A DNA stretch of 64,000 nt from assembly GCF_950023065.1 (NCBI RefSeq), contig NC_088680.1, positions 46,550,559 through 46,614,558 of the forward strand. Reading direction: 5' to 3'. Position 1 is the first letter of the stretch. Each line of letters starts with the position of its first letter. The DNA is from Planococcus citri (lineage: Eukaryota; Arthropoda; Insecta; Hemiptera; Pseudococcidae). A program made the translations under genes and the position numbers. The notes beneath the pieces are model-generated. The model worked only from the letters and a program-made list of their open reading frames with translations. It searched no databases and was not told where the DNA came from. Of the stretch, positions 23,543-34,955 are shown piece after piece.

Positions 23543-24841
23543 TTGGAAATGGTGGCAATCCAAAACGCTCCGGTATAAACTCATTTAGCGTTTCAATGGC
23601 TAAAGTGGCTTTCTCTTTCTCATACTGCGGTGTGCCTTTATCACAAGGAACATACACTACTTGCATACTTGCATTTCTAGCAGCTTCAACACCATCCGCC
23701 ATATCATCAATAACTAGACACTGAAACACCAAAAAGTACAAACATTGAACGTCAGACAATGACTTCAGGAATCTCCAAAAAAAAAAAAAAAAAAAAATAC
23801 ACAATACACAATACGAACTTTGTTTGGCGAAGGTTTATCTGGAAATTTTTCCGCAGCCATAAGAAAAACGTCAGGTGCCGGTTTATATTTAGTGGAATTA
23901 TATTCGCCCACTATAGCAACGTGATGAAATAATCCGAATAATTGATCGTGATATCTGAATTTTTGAATCAAATCATCTTGGCATCCACTCGTAGCTAATG
24001 CCATTAGTACACCATGCTCGGCTAAATGGTGGCATAATTTCAGCACTCCTGTTTTGGGTACAAAATTACAAAAAAATCGAAAATCACTAATTGTGGATAT
24101 TTCTTTTAAATCATACCACATTACAGATGTAATAGGTAGGTATTCAAACCAGGCATCACTTCAGCTTCGGGTAATAAACGAAAATAATATTCTCTGGATA
24201 GTGATTCAAATTCTTCAGCTGTACAGGGTAGTTTTAATTCTTTTACAATTAATTGAGCTCTTTCTCTTCTCGAACGACCAGCGGTTCGTAATTTGAGGGA
24301 GTATTGATATTTTTTCCCGTAATGTTCGATTATCTCAGTATCTGCTTCTTTGTAAATTTCATCAACCGCTGAAAATGAAATGACCAGAAAATCGCTGTAA
24401 GAATTACGTTATCCTTTTTTTTTTTACAAATGTGTAATGCATTTTTTGAAGCTCCATAAAATTTGAATGGGCGTAGATTTGAGTGTTAATAGAGTAGGTA
24501 TAGGTAGGTAATAAGTTTGTTTCTTACATAAAACTGTATTATCAACATCAAAAATGACATGAGTGACTCGTTCATATGTTTTATTCTGCCAGCCGGGAAG
24601 CGTATAAACTGTAATAGGTAATTTTTTTTAAATATAAAACACGTAGGTAGGCAATTAAGTACGACATCATATGTAGGTCGATACAGAAGCGAACACGAGC
24701 AATTCGCACAGGCAAGCAAAGTAAGTACCTATCACATGAAAAATAAAAATATCACTCACAAAGTGCGCCGAATGCTGAAGTAAACAATGCAGCACATATT
24801 AAAAATGCATTATTAAAATTAATGAACGAAAAATTATTCAT
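23538..24841 (-). CDS. Secreted HAD phosphatase, PUDP/HDHD1-like, copy A
   Basis: Five coding exons read 24841-24760, 24608-24528, 24368-24150, 24048-23819 and 23720-23538. All introns are GT-AG, and the sum is 795 nt (264 aa). Exon 1 encodes a hydrophobic stretch (about residues 12-28, AFLICAALF then TSAFGALF) that looks like a signal peptide and is absent from the paralogues at 33.9-37.0 kb. The HAD core is intact: motif I FDVDNT (nucleophile D48, D50), motif II ATSG (T147/S148), motif III K183 in YKPAPD, motif IV VIDD (D209/D210). The C-terminus ends GLPPFPK, close to the GLPSYE-type end of PUDP. Family knowledge: PUDP dephosphorylates pseudouridine 5'-phosphate in the cytosol. A secreted role and a changed substrate are inferences, since the cap domain (about residues 56-127) differs most. 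The poly(A) signal AATAAA overlaps the stop codon. Only about 190 bp of native upstream DNA remains before the duplication junction at 25033, so its promoter may be altered. Confidence 0.8.
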
Positions 24842-25032
24842 AATCAAGTAAAAACAATTTGTATTATACAAAAAAAAAAAAAAAAAAACATGCACTAGCA
24901 GAAATTAAAATAAATAGGCAAATATAATTTGGAATCACATAGAGCTGGTATGTAACTAAATAGGTGTCGATAAATTTGGATCTGTACATCAGGTCACGCT
25001 CAAAATTAATCAAATCGTTTTATCAGTTTTAA

Positions 25033-26016
25033 AAGGTAGTATGTTTTTGATATCACTAAACACGAATATAGCCTTAGTTTTTCAAATTGACGTCACCCAT
25101 AGTTCCCAGAACCTCCTCCCATGGGTAATTGTCCAAATTTTTTTGGGGGGGCCATGGACGGGGTTCAATCAAAAATCTGACGTCATATTCGGTTTCAGCG
25201 TTGCCAAAAATATTACTACTTCATGTGTTGCACGAACAAACCCATTTTTTGAATGTTTACCTCATTTGGGGAGGTTTTGGGGGCCGTGGGTGGGGTCCGA
25301 TCAGAAATCTGACGTCATATTCGTGTTCAGCGTTACCAAAAACATATAATTCGATATGTCACATGCCCCAGGTTTCTTTTTGAAAGTTTCGCCCAAATTT
25401 GGGGGAGGGGGTGCTTCGCTGCCCCCAAATCGGAATTTGTGAATAACGACTCTCAAAAACAACATTTTCATTTAAAAATTACCACATTATAAACAATACT
25501 CCAGAAATTACTTCAATAGCAATCGCGTAGGTACCATTACAGGTGAGGGGGTGTTGGTTTTGGTCGAATTTGACTATGGCGCACCCGAGGTACAATTTTG
25601 GGTAAGTTATATGTTGTTCTAGGATCAATACTGCATCTAAAAAAATATATTTTTCGAAAAGTGTGCCAAAAGGCCTTGGGGGTAAGGGGGACCTCAAAAA
25701 ATTGAATCGAAATTTTGGAGGAGGAAAATTGGGGGGAGGGGGCTGTTGATTTTTTTGGGAAAAGCCCTTATGCATACATACACTTTGGTTCAAGTTTGAA
25801 AAAAATCGGCCTAGTCAATCCTGAGAAAAAAATTAAAAACGATTTTCGATTTTTGAGGAATTAGTAATTACTCAAATACCACTCAGAGTTGAGGTCCAAA
25901 ACTTGGGAAAAATACTTATCTTGGGGGTACCTATACCTATACATCACATAAGTTTCACCTTTCACCTCCGAAGGTCCCGGGGGCCGCTCGACCATAGTTA
26001 TCTGCCTGGGGCCTTT
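25033..26016. mobile_element. Half of the foldback element, truncated at the duplication junction
   Basis: This is a copy of 16949-17931 only. The left arm is missing because unit 2 starts inside the palindrome, near its centre. It now forms the DNA immediately upstream of phosphatase copy A. Confidence 0.85.
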
Positions 26017-26620
26017 ACTAATTGTGTGAGACATTGTATTGTAATTCTTTTCTATTCTATGTGATGCTGTTTTCATGATTTCAGTAGCACACATCCGTGA
26101 TACACTCATTCTCACCACCTCAGCTTCAAAAAATTACTTTTTCAGTTTTACATCATCATATTGATGATAGAATCAATTTCTTAAGAATTTGCCTTATAAA
26201 GAAACCGCTCGATACTTTATCTAAGAGTATTGAAATGGCATACTATTTACTATTTTACTATTAGTATTTGAAAATATATGTACTAGTAGTTTATCAGAGA
26301 GAGCGGCAATGCTTTTTCTTATAAATGATGCGATCTTATTAGTGTCAAAATTCAATCAATGATTCAAGTCAAGCAACTCACTGCCATTCAAACATAAACT
26401 AGTAGTGAAGCACTAGTAATGAAGTAAAGATAGGTACTTGTAGTCCGTTTCAAAAATTACTGGTATTTTCATTGACTAATAGTGGAATAGGTAGTATTCG
26501 TAATATTGCATACTAGTAGTAAATATTCCAAACTACTAATAAATTCGGAAAAACTAATAGTTTTTTTGAAAAAACTACTAGTATTTTTCAAAACTAATAT
26601 GTAGTATTGTTTTACATGGG
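26017..26620. mobile_element. Right part of the ACTAGT element, second copy
   Basis: This is an exact duplicate of 17932-18535, carried along in unit 2. Its left terminus is absent. Confidence 0.7.
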
Positions 26621-28463
26621 GTATGTCAAGAAAGTAGTGCCCAGTGGCTTTAATTTCCAAGTGGAAGGAGCTAGCAAGATGAATGAAGCGACGTACCTAG
26701 CAAAAAACAAAGGCTTTCAAAAGCTACCTTGAAAATTAAAGGCCTGTGCTCAGGGTGTCCACAAATTGAAAAACCGGTTTGCTCAAAAAATCCGAACTGG
26801 TTTTTATGACGAAAAGTATTCGTACACACTAAGGTGACAAAAACGTGGTATGCATTTTTTGAAACCGGTTCATTATTTTGCAAAAAATTGGAGATGGAGA
26901 AAAAAGCTTGAAACAAAAGTTGTAGATCGTAAAAAATTACACAATTCTGTCTAATCATATCGTATTTTGAAACCTGCAGTTCGCATTGGTTCGCATTTAG
27001 CACCCACTTTTGACAATCGCCTAAAAATTGAAAATAGAGAAAAAAAGCTCGAAACAAAAGTTGTAGAGTGTGATAAATTGAACCGTAACGTTCTTGCTAA
27101 TCGGATTTTGAAATCGGTTCATCAATTTGCATCCAGTTATCAAAAATTACGTTAACATTGAAGATAGAGAAAAAAGCTCGAAACGAAATTTAAATAATTA
27201 TATAACTTACGGAATTTCTGTAGATTCATCTACAGATAGAATTTTTAACATTTTCTTGTGGATATGTATTGGTATTAATCTTGATTTATATCGTCGATTA
27301 ATTTTTAAAAACATCTGGATTTTTTCTTCATTTGGTCCAGGTGCCCTTCCTTCCGCTATTAAAGAGAAATGGATTTTACACATATCCGATGATTTGTCAA
27401 TTTTTTTTAACCACCTATAGTTAGGTATTATAGTGACGGATGATGTACAGATGTACATATAACACTTTGAAACACAGTATAGGTTTCAATTTATTGCGAA
27501 CCTACCTATATCTACAATATTTGTAGCTTATATGATGAGCTCACAAACATTGCATCAGTGTTACCACTATTCAACACCCACACTTGACTGAAGATCAATT
27601 TTTGATTTTGATTCATCATTTTCATTGATCGAAGTCATTTCTGAAAAGAAAATTTCTCCCACTCAACTGAAGAATATGGGATTTGAATAAGATAATAATA
27701 AGTTGAAATACTGGGGTTTCAGAAAAAAATAATTCATTGATGATTTATTTATTTTTCAGTTGATATGCCAAAAAATATCAATCTTAGAATGATGAAGGTA
27801 ATCAAATAGGTAACGTCAATAATATTCTTTCACTTTCAGGAGATACTGAGACTTGATACACTAATCTGATTATTCTGAGAATAAGAAACAATGTAGGATT
27901 AATATACACGTTTTTCATTTCATTATTGCGCATAAATCTGTAATACATACAATGATGTATATTGTATATCTACGTACTTTCTACACACTTGAATGCCAAT
28001 TCAATTGTTCCTTAAAAATTAAAATACAACCAATAATGCATTTTCATGCTTAAGATTTTGCATACTTCGTTTGATTTTTAGGAAAAATATACCAGAAATT
28101 TTACTTCTGTTCATGGATGTTTGTTTATTGTTAATAAATACCTAATAATTATTGCCTTTTAAGTTCTGAAATGGGGGTTTATTTTATTTAAATGTTTATT
28201 TAAAATTTCAGCAATTTGATTTGCGATTTTAATTGAAACTGATTTGATAAAACCATTTCGAACTTCTTCACATGTGTGTGGTGATAGGTACCTACAACAT
28301 GGTTTTTGATAAACAAATTGCTGAGATATTACCTCATACAAAACGATTCAACTGTTACCTAAGAATAATTAAAAATCATGTAATGTTTGTTCATTTACCT
28401 ATAATGTTGTAAAAATAGTAATTCTCAGACTGAACCAGTTATTTACTTACATGCTGTTTTTCT

Positions 28464-29268
28464 CAGGGTTGTGGAATAGAATACACCATGTAGAATACAT
28501 GGACATTCTACGTATAGAATAGCGCGTGTAGAATAGACTGAAATCCTGGTAAAATGCGTAGAATCCGCGTAGAATAATTGTAAAATGCGTGCCTAGAATA
28601 AGCGAGCAGGTGGCATTTTTTTCTCTGAAAAACTTTAATTTTGTCATCATTTTATGTGTGAACATTGAAAAAACGTTAAAAACCTAAATAATCAGGTGAC
28701 AAAAACGAAACGGTGAATTGAAAAAACCTACCTATAAAATAAACTTGAACTAATTTATCGGATGTAACTAAAACTGAATCTGAAACAAAACTGATTTTCG
28801 GTAGATAGGTATTTCAGTTTTTCAATAAATTTCCAAAATATTACAAATTTGATGGGGAAAAAAGTGGAACTAAAACTGAAACTGAAATGAGTGAAATGAA
28901 CAACATTGAAACTAAAAACTGAAAAGCAAAAAGTATTGCCATCACTGAACCTAATGACTGTAATGTGTAATGGTTTTAAAAAACGAAACAATGAGTAAAA
29001 AAAAATAAAAACAATAATAGAAAATAATCAATCCAAGCATTATGGTCCTTAATTTTCAGAGTATAACAATAACTACCTAGGTAGAATGGGGTATAGATAT
29101 TGCTGCATTCATACGCATTCTTTGCGCATTCTACACTTTCTCCTCATTATGCACATTCTACACCAAATCTTACGTAAGTACATATATTCTATGTAGGTAC
29201 ATACCTATGTATGTACATCAAAATGTAGAATAGACTATTTTAAGCGTAGATAGATATACCCAATCCTG
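28464..29268. mobile_element. TAGAAT element, second copy in unit 2
   Basis: Identical copy of 20379-21183, offset 8085. Confidence 0.5.
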
Positions 29269-29896
29269 CACTTTTTTTTCTGTACCTACATTTCTTGTAA
29301 ATATTTTTAGTGAAATACATTGTGAAAAATAAATTTTGCTTCTAGTGCATTAATTGTATCATCAATGAGGTATATTTGTGATATCGTTTGTTAATCTAAA
29401 CACAAATTTAATATCCCTAATATCTACAGAAATTGCAAAATTTTCTGCTTCAGTTATATACTGAGAGGAATGCAATCTTGTTTTCTAGATATGTAAATAT
29501 ACATATTATTAGGTAATATAAATCACTGTGCCAGAGGAATATTTTCAATCTGAAAGATCAGATGCAAAGTCTGAATCAACATACACTAAAATTTCACGGG
29601 TTTATTTACCACTGTACTTTATTATAAGGTCGTCAAGTGTATACCTTTTAAGTATTTGAAAATTTGCTTAACTACGAGTATAGGTATACAGTCCAGGGAA
29701 AGTAGCAAACGAATGTCAGGTCAAGTACAATTTGCCAAAAACATTAATGACACCCTATAGCTTGTCAATTGTCTAGATATACCTAAGTAGGTATGACATG
29801 AAAGTGCCCAGTGGCTTTAATTTTCAAGTGGAAAGAGCTAGTGAGTAGAATGAAGTGGCAAGTCATGGTGAGTAGCAAAAAATCAGGGCTTTTGAA

Positions 29897-30875
29897 TGGG
29901 AAAATATATAATGACACAACAGAAAAATATACTGAACGACAGCGAAGTTCAACGACGAAATAGGGTGTTTGCACGACAGCCATAAATGCACGACGACATA
30001 AGTGATTTGAACGACGAATTTAATAGGTTTTTGAACGACAGCCAGTGTAACAACAGAGATATTCACTTCGCACGCCGAAAACAAAGAATTCCCGACAATA
30101 GTACTTGTAGAATAACGTTTGAATTTTACGAGATAAATGAGACTCGAAACACTTAAGACGGACTTACGGAAGGAAAGAAGGGTGGTAAGATACCTCCCAG
30201 TAGCTAGATTAATTCATAATCTCCAAAAAATAAGAAGCTTGGGGGAGGGGGGGGGGTTCTTGTGTCCTAAGCTTTTTTCATTTATTAAAGTTTGCCGAAT
30301 TCGACAATTTTTTTGATAGAAAAGTCTATGTAAGTACACAAATCTAATTTTTGGGATCCGAAGGACTCGGGACAGACTAATGAGCGAGAGAAGGAGAGGG
30401 GTTAAATGCTCCAAAATTTTGAAAATGGTATTTTAATACGTTTGGTCATCACATTGACTTCTTAGATCTTATGAGTAAGCGAAGCGAGCCCCGAAGAATA
30501 ATTTTGATCCCGTGCGAACCCTTTTTCAGAGAAGGGGGCTTCATGTACCCCAAATTTTTAAAAATTATGACAATTTTCCGAATTCAAGGAATTTTTTCTG
30601 AATTCGAATAAATACTCGGATTGTACTTGGAATTCCAGAGACTCGAGACGGACGTGAAATTGATGTACAAAAATGTCGTGAATTTTTTAAAAATCTGTCG
30701 TGTACTTTTTTAAAACCTGTCGTTGATTGCCGTCGGGCTACTTTTTATTTTCCGTCGCTGACTTTTTTATATTGTCGTTCAATTCTTATATGGCCGGGCA
30801 TTATATTACTTCGTCGTGAAAACCACCTATTTTCGTCGTTGAAAACACCCTAAACTGTCGTGCCGATAAATCCCA
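29897..30875. mobile_element. ACGAC element, second copy in unit 2
   Basis: Identical copy of 21812-22790, offset 8085. Confidence 0.6.
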
Positions 30876-31622
30876 TCCCTTTTAAATGCGACCTTGAAAA
30901 TTTCGGGCCTATGCTCTGGTTATCCACAAATTGAAAACAGGGTTTGGTAAAAAAAATTGATCTGGTTTTTATTGGTGCCATGTATGCTACGCACCAAGGT
31001 GACAAAAATGTGATATGAATTTTTTGAAATCAGTCCATTAATTTGCAACCAGTTAATAGAAATTACTCAAAAATTGAAGATAGAGAAAAAAGCTTGAAAC
31101 AAAAATTATAGGGCGTGAAAAATTACAAAATTCTGTCTAATCACATTTTGAAACTTGCTCATTGGTTCCAGGGCCGGTTCAATAGGGTGGTGTGGGGTAA
31201 GGAGTCGTTTCCTCAGTCGTCAATTCGCCAAAATTTAGCCCATCGACAAATTTTGGCAAAATTTGAAAAAACCTCTGTAGTCCAATGTTACGCATATTTG
31301 CGAATAAGAAACCTATACCGATGATGTTCATTCAAAATAGGTTTTAAAAAGTGTAGATAGTCGAATAATATATAATAGTACCTACCATACACCTACATAT
31401 CAAGTACCTAAGAGGGCAATAACGTTTACTGGGAGGGATGGTACGATAGGTAGGTCTAGGTACCTGATGGGAACATAACATCTGATTATTAAATTATAAA
31501 ATTTGATTTCTTCTGAATTGTATAGTTAGATATAGGTAGTTATCGTGAAAAATTCAAATAAAACAAATGAAGTGCGCATCAATAAAGATAATATGAATAG
31601 CATGTAAAAAAAAAATCTTCCT

Positions 31623-32926
31623 TTATTTTGGAAATGGTGGCAATCCAAAACGCTCCGGTATAAACTCATTTAGCGTTTCAATGGCTAAAGTGGCTTTCTC
31701 TTTCTCATACTGCGGTGTGCCTTTATCACAAGGAACATACACTACTTGCATACTTGCATTTCTAGCAGCTTCAACACCATCCGCCATATCATCAATAACT
31801 AGACACTGAAACACCAAAAAGTACAAACATTGAACGTCAGACAATGACTTCAGGAATCTCCAAAAAAAAAAAAAAAAAAAAATACACAATACACAATACG
31901 AACTTTGTTTGGCGAAGGTTTATCTGGAAATTTTTCCGCAGCCATAAGAAAAACGTCAGGTGCCGGTTTATATTTAGTGGAATTATATTCGCCCACTATA
32001 GCAACGTGATGAAATAATCCGAATAATTGATCGTGATATCTGAATTTTTGAATCAAATCATCTTGGCATCCACTCGTAGCTAATGCCATTAGTACACCAT
32101 GCTCGGCTAAATGGTGGCATAATTTCAGCACTCCTGTTTTGGGTACAAAATTACAAAAAAATCGAAAATCACTAATTGTGGATATTTCTTTTAAATCATA
32201 CCACATTACAGATGTAATAGGTAGGTATTCAAACCAGGCATCACTTCAGCTTCGGGTAATAAACGAAAATAATATTCTCTGGATAGTGATTCAAATTCTT
32301 CAGCTGTACAGGGTAGTTTTAATTCTTTTACAATTAATTGAGCTCTTTCTCTTCTCGAACGACCAGCGGTTCGTAATTTGAGGGAGTATTGATATTTTTT
32401 CCCGTAATGTTCGATTATCTCAGTATCTGCTTCTTTGTAAATTTCATCAACCGCTGAAAATGAAATGACCAGAAAATCGCTGTAAGAATTACGTTATCCT
32501 TTTTTTTTTTACAAATGTGTAATGCATTTTTTGAAGCTCCATAAAATTTGAATGGGCGTAGATTTGAGTGTTAATAGAGTAGGTATAGGTAGGTAATAAG
32601 TTTGTTTCTTACATAAAACTGTATTATCAACATCAAAAATGACATGAGTGACTCGTTCATATGTTTTATTCTGCCAGCCGGGAAGCGTATAAACTGTAAT
32701 AGGTAATTTTTTTTAAATATAAAACACGTAGGTAGGCAATTAAGTACGACATCATATGTAGGTCGATACAGAAGCGAACACGAGCAATTCGCACAGGCAA
32801 GCAAAGTAAGTACCTATCACATGAAAAATAAAAATATCACTCACAAAGTGCGCCGAATGCTGAAGTAAACAATGCAGCACATATTAAAAATGCATTATTA
32901 AAATTAATGAACGAAAAATTATTCAT
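31623..32926 (-). CDS. Secreted HAD phosphatase, PUDP/HDHD1-like, copy B
   Basis: This is the second copy of the same gene, at a constant offset of 8085. Exons are 32926-32845, 32693-32613, 32453-32235, 32133-31904 and 31805-31623, coding for 264 aa identical to copy A. Start choice: the ATG at 32926-32924 opens an exon of 27 codons plus one base, and the donor GTGAGT follows GCACTTT. The longer in-frame extension upstream (to about 33097) reads through an A-tract and is probably 5' UTR. All four HAD motifs are present, as in copy A. Unlike copy A, it keeps its original upstream sequence beyond 33117, so it is probably the ancestral, normally regulated copy. The two coding sequences are indistinguishable, which implies a very recent event or an assembly duplicate. 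Confidence 0.8.
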
Positions 32927-33224
32927 AATCAAGTAAAAACAATTTGTATTATACAAAAAAAAAAAAAAAAAACATGCACTAGCAGAAATTAAAATAAATA
33001 GGCAAATATAATTTGGAATCACATAGAGCTGGTATGTAACTAAATAGGTGTCGATAAATTTGGATCTGTACATCAGGTCACGCTCAAAATTAATCAAATC
33101 GTTTTATCAGTTTTAAACTCGTAGATAATATCCGAGGTTCAAATAAAATATTCAAGCAAAAAAAATCGAATTAATAGGTACATATATACACTTTGAAAAT
33201 TCGTTACCTTTCGTACTAGGTAGT

Positions 33225-33420
33225 TCGTCGTCGTCGTGGTTCCTTGTCCTTTACAGGACATTGGAAATCGCATTTTTGTGGTACCCTACAGGGTGAGGCG
33301 AATGCCTATTGCCACTGCGATTATTCTGGGGAATCGACGTTGTTTCGAGCTTCCACTAGTAGTTTCCCGTTGCTTTCTAGTGACATCTACACAAGCACCT
33401 TGGAGCTAGCCGGGTAGTTT
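33225..33420. other. Compositionally distinct patch with a TCG repeat
   Basis: TCGTCGTCGTCGTGG is followed by about 180 bp of balanced composition. It has an open plus-strand frame of some 65 codons without a start (includes DIGNRIFVVPYRVRRMPIAT). It may be a decayed mobile-element coding piece. It is not recognised. Confidence 0.25.
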
Positions 33421-33867
33421 AGAGAGTTAGTGGTACATAATTACGTAGAGGTACTAAATCAAAAAGATTTTAGTGGGTACCTATCTTAGAAAATATTTCC
33501 TCATTCCTAGAATGAAACAATACCATATTTTTTTTAATATCTCAATCACACCTTTTTGAAGCACTCATTCTGAAAACAGTAAAAACCGGATAAACTTTTC
33601 ATTTTCCAATAATTTAAAGATAAGTATGTACATTTGGGACAAATTTGCAAAACAATAAATCTACGATCGGAGCAATTTGGGCTAAAATCAAAAATACCAG
33701 CTTCATTAAAAATTGAAACCACATTCGCCACGATCCAACAAGTAGGTATGACACACTGATCTCATTTGGAAAAATATACACGAGCAAAATTGAAATAAAC
33801 GATGGTTGTAAATGCAATTTACTTTTTACTTTCACACAATAATTTTATTGATTTTTTCGAAACGTTT

Positions 33868-34844
33868 TTAAAATGGAGGTAAACCGAATTCTTCCGGTAC
33901 GAATTCGAGCAATGAATTGAGTACTAAGGTGGCAATTTCTCTTTGTACGATTTTTAAACGTTCGTTTGGAACGAATACAACTTGCATGCCAGCTTTTCTT
34001 GCTGCAGTAACACCGCTCGGAGCGTCTTCAAAGACCAGGCACTGAAAACAAATATTCCAAATAGAATACCTAGTTTTTAACAAAATATTCTGTGGAAATA
34101 AAATGTAATATTGAAATAAATTACCTTTTCAGGATCTGGATTATCAGGAAACCTCCTAGCACAAATTTGAAATATATCTGGATGAGGTTTACCTTTAGTT
34201 ACTTCAGGATCACTACTTGCCATCACCATGTGACGAAATAAACTGAACAGTTCTTGATGGTTCTGTAATTTAGCTTCTACACTACTAGTGCCACTGCTTG
34301 TAGCGATCGCAATCGGAATATTATGTTTAGCTAAATGTCTAATTAATCTTTCAGCACCTAGAATGAATTAATTGAAACCAACAGTTGTAAATTATTGTAC
34401 GTAAAATACACACGGTGCCCAATCAGACTTTCAGAGTTGTACGATTAAGAAACCCAAAATTCCAAGCTAACCTGGTAATAATGTAACATCTTTCAATAAG
34501 TGAGTAAATTTTTTAGTTTCTTTGACGTATTCTTCCGGCGTAATCGGTAGTTCGCAAATTTTAACGACTTTTTTGGCACAATCGATGTCCGAAAAACCTA
34601 ATACTTCTTGTTGGAGGTGATCTGGTGCTGTTTTGCCAAATTGATCAATTACTGCTAGATCTATTTTGTAATAGCTTTCTTCAGAATCTGAAAACAAATC
34701 GCAATTTATACAAATTTATGTATTAAAAATTAGTCGTAGGTAGGTATATGTACCTATTTACTTACTCAAGAGTAATCCATCCATATCAAATATAACGTGA
34801 GTAACTGGTTTAAAAGTTGTTCCATTCGTGTCACTGGGATTCAT
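33868..34844 (-). CDS. Pseudouridine-5'-phosphatase-like HAD hydrolase (paralogue C)
   Basis: Four coding exons read 34844-34766, 34687-34472, 34357-34125 and 34041-33868 (702 nt, 233 aa, close to the about 228 aa of human PUDP). Intron phases (1, 1, 0) equal those of the other three family members. Motifs: FDMDGLLL (D20, D22), ATSS (T118/S119), GKPHPD (K155) and CLVFEDAPSG (E181/D182), then VTAARKAGMQVV and the FGLPPF end. The last block is almost word-for-word PUDP. No signal peptide or membrane segment is seen, so the site is expected to be cytosol. The start is placed at MNPSDTNG because paralogue D begins MSPSVTNG and because TTACAG/AGAATAC just upstream looks like the acceptor of a 5'UTR intron. 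An in-frame ATG at 34955 would add 37 unconserved residues. A minus-strand AATAAA lies at 33844-33849, about 20 nt past the stop. Confidence 0.85.
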
Positions 34845-34955
34845 TTTGTAGTCTTTACTATTTCTACTTGTATTCTCTGTAATCGAAAGTAAGTAACCGT
34901 TCTGAGGTAAAAGTAAGAAATCAAAGTGAGGATTTTCATCGATTATGAAAGACAT

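Larger units (their letters stand above)
16949..25032 (+). repeat. Unit 1 of an 8.08-kb direct tandem duplication
   Basis: The unit runs from AAGGTAGTATG (16949) to ATCAGTTTTAAA (about 25032). It contains the right half of the 16.2-17.9 kb palindrome, the end of the ACTAGT element, two other short inverted-repeat elements and phosphatase copy A. Every open frame in it recurs 8084-8085 bp downstream with the same translation. The only differences I found are a G-run of 6 versus 7 (near 17060/25145) and an A-run of 19 versus 18 (near 24880/32964). Confidence 0.95.
25033..33117 (+). repeat. Unit 2 of the 8.08-kb direct tandem duplication
   Basis: This is the second unit, abutting unit 1 with about one base of overlap at the junction (TTTTAAA joined to AGGTAG). 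It ends at TTTTAAA before CTCGTAG at 33117. It carries phosphatase copy B. A one-nucleotide microhomology junction is compatible with end joining rather than recombination between long repeats. Near-identity fits a very recent duplication or an assembly artefact. Confidence 0.95.

Noticed and set aside
24486..24719. 77-codon minus frame and its copy at 32571-32804
   Set aside because: It lies across the first intron and exon 2 of the phosphatase in a different frame.
32927..33097. N-terminal extension of copy B with a phenylalanine run
   Set aside because: The run is encoded by the length-variable A-tract (18 or 19), so the frame is not stable between the copies.
34758..34955. Longer N-terminus for paralogue C starting at 34955
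   Set aside because: The added residues are not conserved in paralogue D, and an acceptor-like site precedes the conserved start.
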